Source of the DNA: Bacteroidales bacterium
GTDB lineage: Bacteria; Bacteroidota; Bacteroidia; Bacteroidales; ML635J-15
DNA: 49,042 bases
Assembly (NCBI GenBank): GCA_017651185.1
Contig: JAGCDJ010000029.1
Coordinates: forward strand, 1-49,042
Reading direction: 5' to 3'
A program made the translations under genes and the position numbers. Below are positions 37,780 through 46,800 of the stretch, in pieces (positions within the stretch are counted from its first letter, which is position 1; each line of letters opens with the position of its first letter). A model generated the notes under the pieces. It was not told the origin of the DNA and made no database searches. It saw nothing but the letters and a program-made list of their open reading frames with translations.

Positions 37780-38846
37780 TGGAGAACCCATTCAAATTCG
37801 GGACAATAGTCGAAGGAGACTTCTTTACCGACAGAGTTGAAAAAGTGGCTTATATAAAGCAGTTTATCAATAGCGCGAACCATCTGATTATAATAAGCCC
37901 GCGCCGTTTCGGAAAGAGCAGTGTCGCTTTGAAAGCCGTGAAACAGTCGGGGCGCAGATACATATATCTGAACCTGCAAAAAGTTATGTCGGTTCAAGAT
38001 TTGGCGGCCAAGTTGCTAACCGAAGTTTACAAGCACAATACACTGGAAAAACTTCGCGGTTTAATTTCCAATTTTAGAATAATTCCAGCATTGAATACCA
38101 ATGCGTTGACTGGTGCTGCAGATGTCAGTTTCCAACCATCAAAAAACGCGAACGTGATGCTTGAAGATGTTTTTGGTACATTAGAAAACATTGGAAATGA
38201 AAGCAATAGACTAGTTGTCATTCTAGACGAGTTTCAGGAGATACTGGAAATAGAGACAGGTTTGGACAAGCAGTTGCGTGCTATTATGCAGGAACAAAAG
38301 AACATCAATTATATATTGCTTGGCAGTCAGGAATCAATGATGGAAGATATTTTCGAAAAGAAGAAATCGCCATTCTACCATTTCGGACAACTGATGCGCC
38401 TGCGCAAATTGCCAAGAAACGAGTTCGAGCAATATATATCATCAAGGTTAAAGACTCTTTTGCCTCAAAACTACAACGAAATCACAAAAGAAATACTGGA
38501 CTATACCGATTGCCACCCATATTATTCACAGCAACTTGCCTCCCAAATATGGCAGACGGCAATCATCAATCCAGAATGTACAGAATTGTTTTCCAAAGCA
38601 TTACAACAAATTGAAGAATCTCATTGCTTGGACTTTGAACGCATTTGGATTCGTCTGAATCGTACCGACAAAAAAATTCTGCAGACACTTGCTTCTGATA
38701 CACAATTGACAATGACAGACTTGCACACAAGTACGATATATAGCGCACTGAAGAAAATGCAAAAGCAGGGACTTGTGATATATTCAAATCGTTATGAGAT
38801 AGAAGACCCGTTCTTCAAGAAATGGATTTTGGATTTTGCATCATAG
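37779..38846 (+). CDS. AAA ATPase of the archaeal ATPase_2 family
   Basis: Protein of 355 residues. It begins NPFKFGTIVEGDFFTDR, has a P-loop ISPRRFGKSS (about 39-48), Walker B LVVILDEFQE (about 147-156) and sensor-like YILLGSQESMM. A winged-helix-like C-terminal region follows (DKKILQTLASD, IYSALKKMQKQGLVIYSN, FFKKWILDFAS). This is the STAND-like family PF01637, often multi-copy in archaea and Bacteroidota. The role is unknown; links to mobility or toxin-antitoxin-like behaviour are only suggested. It is tightly bracketed by two copies of a 35-bp symmetrical motif. Confidence 0.88.
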   Translation: MENPFKFGTIVEGDFFTDRVEKVAYIKQFINSANHLIIISPRRFGKSSVALKAVKQSGRRYIYLNLQKVMSVQDLAAKLLTEVYKHNTLEKLRGLISNFRIIPALNTNALTGAADVSFQPSKNANVMLEDVFGTLENIGNESNRLVVILDEFQEILEIETGLDKQLRAIMQEQKNINYILLGSQESMMEDIFEKKKSPFYHFGQLMRLRKLPRNEFEQYISSRLKTLLPQNYNEITKEILDYTDCHPYYSQQLASQIWQTAIINPECTELFSKALQQIEESHCLDFERIWIRLNRTDKKILQTLASDTQLTMTDLHTSTIYSALKKMQKQGLVIYSNRYEIEDPFFKKWILDFAS

Positions 38847-38849
38847 TTA

Positions 38850-38884
38850 TTACGAAAAGGTTCGTAACGAAACTTTTCGTAATA
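38850..38884. repeat. 35-bp TTACGAAA motif, right of the AAA ATPase gene
   Basis: It starts four bases after the ATPase stop codon. It contains TTACGAAAAGGTTCGTAA, CGAAAC and TTTTCGTAATA, and forms a perfect 11-bp inverted repeat (ATTACGAAAAG / CTTTTCGTAAT, from 38849). It is a direct repeat of 37745-37779. Confidence 0.85.
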
Positions 38885-39012
38885 AGAATACATTTATTTA
38901 CAGACACTCTCTAACATATAGATTGTTTCCCGCTTTGGAAAACATTTTTCACATTACAACAATCCATAACAAATTTAACAACAAAACAACATTTTCCATC
39001 GCTAATATTTCT

Positions 39013-39020
39013 TAACTTTG
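39013..39020 (+). promoter_or_regulatory. -7 box for the S41 protease gene
   Basis: TAACTTTG matches TAnnTTTG, 17 nt before the ATG at 39038. No TTG lies at the expected -33 distance. Confidence 0.5.
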
Positions 39021-39037
39021 CAAAAAATACTACGGAA

Positions 39038-40639
39038 ATGAAACGGATATTCTCATTATTAGCCATCGTACTGATACTTAGCGCATCATTGTTTGCACAG
39101 ACCGAACCAGCAAAGCAAGCAAAGAAATTCGAACGTCTGCTCAACTACATAGATGCAATGTACGTTGATACCGCCGACATTGCCAAAATCACCGAAACGG
39201 CAATAATAAAGATGTTGCAGGAACTTGACCCGCACTCTGCATATATCAGTGCCGACGATGTCGCAAAGTCGAAAGAACAACTCGACGGAAGTTTCGACGG
39301 CATTGGCGTTCAGTTCCGTATTATTCAGGATACCATCGTTATACAAGATGTGATTTCTGGCGGACCGTCGGAAAAAGTTGGACTGAAATCGGGTGACCGC
39401 ATAGTGAAGGTTGACGAAGAAGTTGTCGCTGGCATAAAAATCGACAATTCGGGCGTGGCAAAACGTCTGCGTGGCAAGAAGGGCACAAAAGTTACTGTAG
39501 GCATCATGCGCCCGGGCGAAAAGGACCTATTGTACTTCGAGATTATCCGCGACAAAATTCCAATCCATAGCGTCGATGCGTTCTACACAGTTGGCGATGT
39601 AGGTTATGTGAAACTCAACAAGTTCGCCCGCACTACCGAAGCCGAGATGGACTCTGCATTCATGTACTTCACACAAAAGAAAGTTAAGAACATCATTCTT
39701 GATCTCAGCGACAATACAGGTGGTTACCTCGACCAGGCCGTTACATTGTGCAGCAGATTCATTGACCCAAATAAGTCTATAGTATATACAAAAGGTGAGA
39801 AAATGCCCCGCTACGACTACAATTCCAAGGAAATGGCAGTCGACAAGATTAACCGCAACGGAAAACTTGTTGTCATCATCAACGAGAACTCTGCATCGGC
39901 AAGCGAAATCACATCGGGTGCAATACAGGACTGGGACAGAGGCGTTATCGTTGGTCGCCGCTCGTTTGGTAAAGGTCTGGTACAAAGAGAAATGAACCTT
40001 ACCGACGGTTCTATTGTCCGCCTTACAATAGCACGCTACTACACCCCATCGGGACGCTGCATACAGAAACCGTACAGCAGTTACGAAGAATACAACAAGG
40101 ACCTGCTCAACCGTTACAACCACGGCGAATATTACCACAAGGACAGCATAAAATTCAACGACAGTTTGAAATACAACACATTGAAATACAGGCGCACAGT
40201 TTACGGTGGCGGCGGCGTAATGCCCGACGACTTTGTTCCGCTTGATACCACCCTGCGTTCCGACTATCACCTTGCATTGCAGCGCAAGAACATTTTCTTC
40301 CCGACAATTTCGGAATACATCGACAAGCACAAGGACGAACTGAAAAAAAAATACAAGGATGTGGAAAATTTTGCACAAAATTTCACTGTTCCAGATGAAT
40401 TTATGAAGATAATGTTGGAAAAAGCCAAGGATGCCAAAATAAATGTCGATTCTCTGACAAAGGCGACACCAGCACAGGAACTTTACCTGAAGAACCACAT
40501 CAAATCGTCGATGGCAAGCGATGTCTGGGGAAGTTCAGCATTCTGGCGCATATTCAACGAACAAGACCCAACAGTAAAACGCGCCTTCGAAATCATTGGC
40601 GACGACAAACTGTACAATTCGCTGCTGAAGAAGAAATAG
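39038..40639 (+). CDS. S41-family C-terminal processing peptidase
   Basis: Periplasmic serine protease of 533 residues. A signal peptide (ending ASLFAQ) is followed by an N-terminal helical segment with LDPHSAYIS, a PDZ domain at about 85-165 (SGGPSEKVGLKSGDRIVKVD), and the S41 catalytic core. The core shows VKNIILDLSDNTGGYLDQAV, ENSASASEITSGAIQDWDRG (nucleophile Ser region) and RRSFGKGLVQ (Lys of the Ser-Lys dyad). The C-terminal extension to 533 is typical of the Bacteroidota members. It processes or degrades envelope proteins. Single gene, convergent with the GNAT gene. Confidence 0.95.
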   Translation: MKRIFSLLAIVLILSASLFAQTEPAKQAKKFERLLNYIDAMYVDTADIAKITETAIIKMLQELDPHSAYISADDVAKSKEQLDGSFDGIGVQFRIIQDTIVIQDVISGGPSEKVGLKSGDRIVKVDEEVVAGIKIDNSGVAKRLRGKKGTKVTVGIMRPGEKDLLYFEIIRDKIPIHSVDAFYTVGDVGYVKLNKFARTTEAEMDSAFMYFTQKKVKNIILDLSDNTGGYLDQAVTLCSRFIDPNKSIVYTKGEKMPRYDYNSKEMAVDKINRNGKLVVIINENSASASEITSGAIQDWDRGVIVGRRSFGKGLVQREMNLTDGSIVRLTIARYYTPSGRCIQKPYSSYEEYNKDLLNRYNHGEYYHKDSIKFNDSLKYNTLKYRRTVYGGGGVMPDDFVPLDTTLRSDYHLALQRKNIFFPTISEYIDKHKDELKKKYKDVENFAQNFTVPDEFMKIMLEKAKDAKINVDSLTKATPAQELYLKNHIKSSMASDVWGSSAFWRIFNEQDPTVKRAFEIIGDDKLYNSLLKKK

Positions 40640-40659
40640 ACTATTGTTTGATTTTGTTG

Positions 40660-40679
40660 AGACGCAATATTTTGCGTCT
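40660..40679. repeat. Palindrome family 2, copy c (AGACGCAA/TTGCGTCT)
   Basis: A perfect 8-bp inverted repeat AGACGCAA...TTGCGTCT has a 4-nt loop. It lies between the convergent S41 protease and GNAT genes, 20 bp from a family 1 palindrome. Confidence 0.7.
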
Positions 40680-40699
40680 GTAAATGTATGAAAAAAATT

Positions 40700-40727
40700 G
40701 TAGGCACGCAATACATTGCGTGCCTAC
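40700..40727. repeat. Palindrome family 1, copy d (compensated variant)
   Basis: A perfect 13-bp inverted repeat, GTAGGCACGCAAT and ATTGCGTGCCTAC, is separated by AC. Compared with the copies at 27122 and 30762, two positions differ in each arm and pairing is kept at both. It lies just beyond the GNAT stop codon. Confidence 0.85.
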
Positions 40728-40729
40728 TT

Positions 40730-41218
40730 TCAATTTTCAATTTTCAACTCATACAACACGCACGTACAATGGCAACCCTTTCCGCAAACGGGACACGAAT
40801 ACCCTTTTGCAATGCTGTCGGCATACCAATAATCGGGTATTTCGCGAAGTGGAAGGAAACCATTCCTGCGGAAAATCACATCGGAATTTACAATTCCATC
40901 GTGCTTCCATAAAGGCGACATTATTTTCTTTGCACCTACACTTTTCAAATATTCCACCGACTTTGCAACCAAGTCCGTTCCTATCCCTCGCCCCGAAAAA
41001 TCAGGACTTACAGCCACTGTTCGGACATACGCCTCGCCCTCCTGCCCTACATACGACAGACAGAACCCGGCACATTTTTGCATCTCAACATGCTCTGCCA
41101 CAAAGACATTGCAAGCAGACAAATCATCAACAGTAATATATTTCTCACCAAGTTGCGCATCGGCAATGGCAAGAATTTCGTCAATATCTGCTTGTTGCAA
41201 GTCGCGTATTCGTATCAT
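40730..41218 (-). CDS. GNAT-family N-acetyltransferase with Cys-rich C-terminal tail
   Basis: Protein of 162 residues. The acetyl-CoA-binding motif A is VRTVAVSPDFSGRGIGTDLVAKSVEYLKSVG without breaks (about 67-97), beginning at IRDLQQADIDEILAIA. The last ~20 residues are unusual for a plain GNAT: CPVCGKGCHCTC contains five Cys and a His, suggesting a metal site. The substrate is unknown. It is minus-strand and convergent with the S41 protease. Its 3' end abuts two palindromes. Confidence 0.85.
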   Translation of the reverse strand: MIRIRDLQQADIDEILAIADAQLGEKYITVDDLSACNVFVAEHVEMQKCAGFCLSYVGQEGEAYVRTVAVSPDFSGRGIGTDLVAKSVEYLKSVGAKKIMSPLWKHDGIVNSDVIFRRNGFLPLREIPDYWYADSIAKGYSCPVCGKGCHCTCVLYELKIEN

Positions 41219-41284
41219 GACTAACGATTTGGCGCAAACTTATAAAATTCTTTGTAAAAATAAATCAAATTCGTTTTTTTATAA

Positions 41285-41292
41285 TATCTTTG
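41285..41292 (+). promoter_or_regulatory. -7 box for the C10 peptidase gene
   Basis: TATCTTTG matches TAnnTTTG exactly, 43 nt before the ATG at 41336. The in-frame TTG at 41303 lies only 10 nt past the box and is not preferred. Confidence 0.55.
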
Positions 41293-41335
41293 TAACGTTT
41301 AGTTGATTTATTCATATCATAAAAACAATAATAAA

Positions 41336-43300
41336 ATGAGGAAATATACATTTATTGCAATTTTAATCACCCTGTCGATGACTGCCATGGCAAAGCATGT
41401 CGATTTGGAAACAGCAAAATCGGTGGCAGCAACTTTCTGGGAAAAGAATGTTCAGAAAAGCAACACACATAGGTCAGGATACGAATTTTATGACATTACA
41501 AGTCAAACCGAGTTTTCAAACATCTACATTTTCAACACTAATGGAGGGGTCGTTATTGTTTCGGCAGACGATGTGGCGAAACCAATCCTTGGTTACTCAC
41601 AACAAGGAACTTTCAACCCCGAAAATATTCCTACAAACGCCAAAAGTTGGCTTCGAAATTACTGCGATGAAATACAATACGCCATTGACAACAACATTGA
41701 AACTGGCGTAGAAACCCGCGAAGCATGGAACAACCTGCGCAATGGCATAGCCCTTGCCCCCAAAAGCACAAGAACTGTATCGCAGTTGCTAACAACCACT
41801 TGGAACCAAAGGCCATACTACAACGAACTATGTCCCTTCGATGAAGAAGAAGGCGAACGTTCCGTCACCGGCTGCGTAGCAACAGCAATGGCGCAGGTTA
41901 TGAAATACTGGAACTGGCCTGCTCGCGGAACTGGTTCACATTCATACACTTCGGATGACCATCCAGAACAAGGCATACTGTCAGCAGATTTTGGAAACAC
42001 CACATACGAATGGGACAACATGCCCAATGCATTGACAGAAGGAAGTTCGCCCGCAGAGATAAATGCAGTAGCAACCCTTATGTACCATTGCGGAGTATCT
42101 GTAGAAATGATGTACAGTGCCGTAGGCAGCGGAGCATATACAATTACATATTATGGACAACTCGATTATTGCTCCGAAAACGCGTTGCGCGACTTTTTCG
42201 GATACAGCAACGACCTTCATGGAGAGGTTAGAATGTACAGATACGAGGACGAAAACGGAGATACTCTTACATACGATTTGTATCCACACGACGACTGGGT
42301 AGCAATGCTGAAGGAGGACTTAGACGCATTACGCCCTATCTTATACACCGGACATGGCAACATTGGCGGACATGCGTTCGTATTCGACGGATACGACAAC
42401 AACGACCTTTTCCACGTAAATTGGGGATGGGGAGGATACGCAGACGGCTATTTCGAAGTTGATGCCCTAGAACCAGACCCAGGAGGAATTGGTGGCGGAG
42501 ACTATCTGTTTTACTTAGACCATACTGCTGTATTCGGAGTGGAACCGGCCTATACAACATTAGCAGCATCACCAAGACTTCTGACAATAAATGCCAACGG
42601 CGATGCAGTAACTTTTAATATTTATGCCAGCAACATACCCCAAAACTGCAACATATCATGCGACCAGCCGTGGGTAACACTATCAAACACAACCGCAACA
42701 GGATACGGAGAAACTACACCAATCACATTAACTGCCGAACCAAATACATCAGGAGAGACAAGATATGCAACAATCACAATCACACAAGGCAGTTATACTA
42801 CAACTATTTCGGTAACACAGAATGATGTACAATATACAATAACCGTACTATCGGAAAACACCGAACATGGAGAGGTTTATGGCGGCGGAACATTCGACGA
42901 AGGAACAGAAATAGAGATTTCGGCAACGGCACACGATGGCTATCAATTTTTAGCATGGAACGATGACAACACCGACAATCCGCGAACCATAACGGTAACA
43001 GAAGACGCCACATATACTGCTTATTTCGTTGAAATTTCTGACATTGAGGAAAATAATGCTTCTAAAATATCAATCTTCCCCAACCCTACAAGCGACATGC
43101 TTAACATAATATCGTCGGAAGAAATTTCTTCTGTCGAAATTGTAAACATTATCGGGCAAGTTGTTTTGTATAAAGAAGTTAACAGTACCTCCACTCTTTG
43201 CAACTTGAAAGGAATTGATGACGGCATATACTTCATAAGAATACATGGCAAATCGCATAATGACATCATAGGTAATCAAAAATTTGTAAAGGCAAATTAA
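41336..43300 (+). CDS. Secreted C10 (streptopain-type) cysteine peptidase with BACON, InlB-type and T9SS domains
   Basis: Protein of 654 residues. A signal peptide (MRKYTFIAILITLSMTAMA) is followed by a Spi-like inhibitory propeptide (about 20-130) and the C10 catalytic domain (about 145-400). Putative catalytic residues are Cys180 (SVTGCVATAMAQ) and His346 (GGHAFVFDGY), with NWGWGGYADGYF following. A BACON domain (about 415-505) and one InlB/Bacteroides-type repeat (about 505-565; GTFDEGTEIEISATAHDGYQ) come next. A T9SS type A sorting domain ends the protein (ISIFPNPTSDMLNI, GIYFIRI). It is therefore predicted to be exported by the T9SS and anchored or released at the surface. The start at 41336 gives a clean signal peptide; an upstream TTG-initiated frame adds unlikely residues. 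Confidence 0.93.
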   Translation: MRKYTFIAILITLSMTAMAKHVDLETAKSVAATFWEKNVQKSNTHRSGYEFYDITSQTEFSNIYIFNTNGGVVIVSADDVAKPILGYSQQGTFNPENIPTNAKSWLRNYCDEIQYAIDNNIETGVETREAWNNLRNGIALAPKSTRTVSQLLTTTWNQRPYYNELCPFDEEEGERSVTGCVATAMAQVMKYWNWPARGTGSHSYTSDDHPEQGILSADFGNTTYEWDNMPNALTEGSSPAEINAVATLMYHCGVSVEMMYSAVGSGAYTITYYGQLDYCSENALRDFFGYSNDLHGEVRMYRYEDENGDTLTYDLYPHDDWVAMLKEDLDALRPILYTGHGNIGGHAFVFDGYDNNDLFHVNWGWGGYADGYFEVDALEPDPGGIGGGDYLFYLDHTAVFGVEPAYTTLAASPRLLTINANGDAVTFNIYASNIPQNCNISCDQPWVTLSNTTATGYGETTPITLTAEPNTSGETRYATITITQGSYTTTISVTQNDVQYTITVLSENTEHGEVYGGGTFDEGTEIEISATAHDGYQFLAWNDDNTDNPRTITVTEDATYTAYFVEISDIEENNASKISIFPNPTSDMLNIISSEEISSVEIVNIIGQVVLYKEVNSTSTLCNLKGIDDGIYFIRIHGKSHNDIIGNQKFVKAN

Positions 43301-43388
43301 AACAAACTGCCAGAAACTTCTTCCCGTCAAAAACATCGGTAGTGATACAACTATTGCCTAGTTTGTGTGGCAATGGCATTAAAATCTT

Positions 43389-43415
43389 TTTTCAATCATA
43401 GCGAGTGATTGAAAA
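43389..43415. other. AT-rich hairpin in the gap downstream of the C10 peptidase
   Basis: A perfect 10-bp inverted repeat TTTTCAATCA/TGATTGAAAA has a 7-nt loop, 89 nt after the C10 stop. No T-run follows on either strand, so its role is unclear. The first part of this 548-bp gene-free gap shows nothing else; the MITE-like element fills most of the rest. Confidence 0.5.
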
Positions 43416-43436
43416 TTGACGAGGTCGTATTTTTAC

Positions 43437-43705
43437 TATTTTTGTCCGCTAAATCCTCAAGCGGTCATTCCGGAAAGCAGAACGAACAGCAAAAGGAACG
43501 TTGCATGTGAGTTCGCTTGTCCGGAATCTGTTAAACGATAATCCGTTAGCAGATTACGGACAGCAGTCTTCACAACGCTCCCCAATTCTGTATCGCGTGT
43601 TACGACTAGCTTCCGAAATGACAAACCCACCAACTAAAAATTTGTGTAAGTAAATGATAGTAATTAAATTACAATATCAGTACAATTTTTTAGCGGACAA
43701 CAATA
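43437..43705. mobile_element. MITE-like non-autonomous element with 17-bp inverted ends and 9-bp target duplication
   Basis: A 269-bp non-coding element. The left end TATTTTTGTCCGCTAAA (43437-43453) and the reverse complement of the right end (43689-43705) match at 16 of 17 positions. The 9-bp sequence TATTTTTAC directly abuts both ends (43428-43436 and 43706-43714), as a target-site duplication would. Inside, TTCCGGAAAGC (43468-43478) and GCTTGTCCGGAA (43515-43526) form a further inverted pair. No transposase frame is present, so it would need to be moved in trans. The mobilising family is unknown. Confidence 0.75.
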
Positions 43706-43790
43706 TATTTTTACAAACTCCGACAATCATTTTATCACATATTGTGAAAAAATAAATTGACAAATCATCATACATATTATAAATTATACA

Positions 43791-43798
43791 TATCTTTG
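43791..43798 (+). promoter_or_regulatory. -7 box for the giant adhesin gene
   Basis: TATCTTTG matches TAnnTTTG, 50 nt before the ATG at 43849 and 86 bp downstream of the MITE-like element. Confidence 0.55.
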
Positions 43799-43848
43799 CT
43801 AACTGATATTATTTACAAATAGGAGTATTAACGCTAAATATTTTTCTA

Positions 43849-46800
43849 ATGAAAAGGTTTACATTTATAATTATGGCATTGCTCGTAGCAGTTATGGGCT
43901 TTGCACAAAACAAAAGTAGCGCTAATTTGAAAAGCAAAATGCCTTTAAGAACCATAGTGCCACAAAAAAAATCAACAGTACAAAATCCCATCAGGGCTCT
44001 ACGCAGTAACGAGTCCATCATCATCCTATCAGCAGGCGATGTATGGGGTGACGGTTCTGGATACCAGATGCTACTTGATGCCGATGCTACTGCATATGGT
44101 TCGACAATACCTGCAACCGGCAATCTGTCATCATCTGGCGACGTTTCGTCAAGCGTATATGACCAATTCGAATACAAAATCCCTGTAAATGCCGACGGAG
44201 CGTGCAATACATCCAACATCATTTTGAACAGCAGTGTGGCAATCAATGTTCCTGCTGGCACATACGACTGGTGTATTACCAATCCTACCCCAGGCGACAA
44301 GGTTTATATAGCAAGTTCCAATGGAAATATTCCTGCCCGTTATGATAATTATGTATTTGAAGCAGGAAAAATATATACATTCTCCGTTTCTTACGGTGGA
44401 GAAAACGACCAGGTCGATCTCACAATAGAAGACATGCCAACAGGACCAACTATGAGTGCCAGCGAAACTGAAATGTCATTCTACAACGATATTAACAGCA
44501 CAAACGAAGCATCAACAATTACAATCCTAGGCATGAACCTAACGGCAAACATTACTGCCACCGTAACTGCTCCGTTCTCTGTTTCTACCGACAACAACAC
44601 CTTTGGAACAACAGCAACACTGGGTACCATCGGAGGAACACTTTATGTAAATTATTCTCCTATCACAACAGGAACCAACACAGGCACCTTGACATTAACC
44701 AGTGCAGGAGCCGAAACCTTGACCATTACACTACACGGCACTGCATTCGAATGCAACACCATCTACGCTCCTTGGATAGAAACATTTGACCCATCCAACA
44801 CGTCATTATATTGCTGGAGCATAATCGACTACAATCAAGACGGAACCACATTCGGTTTGTACAATTATTCCGGAAACTATGGCATGTCTATTAACTATAC
44901 AGACCAGAATAACGACTTCCTTATATCACCCTCGCTGTACATTGCTACTGGCGACTACCTGACTTTCAAGGTAGCACATAGAGGTTCATATCCAGAAACA
45001 TACCAAGTGTATGCTTATGTGGACGATAACCTTACTTCTATTAGAAACGCGACACAAACAACCACCCAAATGCCAGAATTTGAAACTATCACGGTTGACT
45101 TATCCTCATACGTAGGACAAACCATCCAGATTGCAATCAGAAACACAAGTGCAGACCAATGGACATTCTATCTTGACGATTTCATATTCCATAATACACC
45201 AACCGCACCAGAAATTGCACTAACATCCGTAGTTCCGGCAAATGGTTCGTCAATAGCAGAAGGACAAGAACTATCTATAGGTGGCGTTATTACAAACAAT
45301 GGCGTTACACTTAACTCCTACAAAATCTCCTACTCTGTTGATGGCGGCAACCCAGTTGAATATACTGTAAGCGGGTTAAATATTGAAAACTTGGAAACAC
45401 ACAGTTTCACCCACCCGACTACTATAAATGGTTTGTCAGTAGGTTCTCATACTATCGTTGTTACAGTCTCCAATCCCAATGGTGTTGCCGACAACAATAG
45501 CGACAACAGTCAAACCATTACAATAAATGTCGCCGATTGCAGTTTGCCAATATCAACATTCCCGTATGTTGAAGACTTTGAAAATGGCGCCAACCCTTGC
45601 TGGACTCTTGTCGATGCCGATGGCGACGGATATGGCTGGGTAACAGGGTCAACTGTTAGCGGCATATACTACCCTGAAGGTCAAAACATAGTCGGTTCCG
45701 GTCACAATTCATCCAACATGTTTGTTTCCGGCTCATTCACAAATGCTACAAGTTCGGCCTTAACCCCAGACAACTGGGCAATATCACCTGCCATTGACTT
45801 GACTACCGCCACAACAGCACAACTAAGTTTCTTCGCTGCCGCTCAAGACAGGGACTGGCCAGAAGAACATTATGGAATATATGTTTCTACCACCACAACC
45901 GACCCATCTGCTTTCACTTTGATTTGGGAAGAAGACATGGATGCAAATGGCGGTGTACATAGCAAAGCACAAAGCACTTGGGGTGCAAAACATGCCGACC
46001 TCAGCAACTATGTAGGACAAACCATCTATATCGGCTTCCGTCATTTCAACTGCACAAACGCCTTCCTACTTCTTATAGACGACATTGTGGTTAATGTCAC
46101 CTATACCGTCACGGTGCTTTCAAATAATGACGCATTCGGTACAGCAAACGGAGGAGGCATTTTTGATGCTGGTACAGAAATTTCCATTTCCGCAACTCCG
46201 GCAGAACACTACCACTTCGTTTCGTGGGATGACGGAAACACTGACAATCCACGTACAGTAACCGTTTCCGATGCAGCAACATATACCGCAATATTTGCAA
46301 TCGACCAGTTTACAATTACTGTAGACGCCAACAACGAAACCATGGGAACCGCCGATGGTAGCGGAACATACGATTATGGCGAAGAAATTCAGATTTCGGC
46401 AAATCCAGCAGAACATTACCACTTCGTACAGTGGAGCGATAGCAACAACCAGAACCCACGTACTATTACAGTAACAGACAATGCAAGTTACACTGCTGAA
46501 TTTGCAATCGACCAGCACACTGTTATGGTTGCTTCTGCAAACAACGACATGGGAACCGTTAATGGAGGCGGAACTTTTGATTATGGTACCGAAATACAAA
46601 TTTCGGCAACTGCAGTCGAACATTACCACTTTGTTCAGTGGAACGATGGCAACACCGACAATCCGCGCACGGTAACTGTTACCGGAGACATAGTCTATGT
46701 AGCAACATTTGCAATAGACCAGTTCAACATCACCGTTGTTTCTGCAAATGAAACTATGGGTACCGCAAATGGTGGCGGAATGTATGACTACAATGCAGAA

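Noticed and set aside
39527..40498. Minus-strand frame of 323 codons opposite the S41 protease
   Set aside because: The plus strand encodes a complete S41 protease with all motifs; the antisense product is low-complexity hydrophobic sequence with no recognisable domain.
40684..41136. Plus-strand frames across the GNAT region
   Set aside because: The minus strand carries a complete GNAT with motif A; the plus frames include the palindromes and encode no domain.
43437..43705. Small non-coding RNA or missed gene in the C10-adhesin gap
   Set aside because: Inverted ends and the 9-bp duplication explain the segment better as a transposable element; no coding frame of note was found.
43757..43798. 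Full -33/-7 promoter before the giant adhesin
   Set aside because: The -7 box is good, but the nearest TTG is 31 bp upstream, too far for the usual spacing; only the -7 box is reported.
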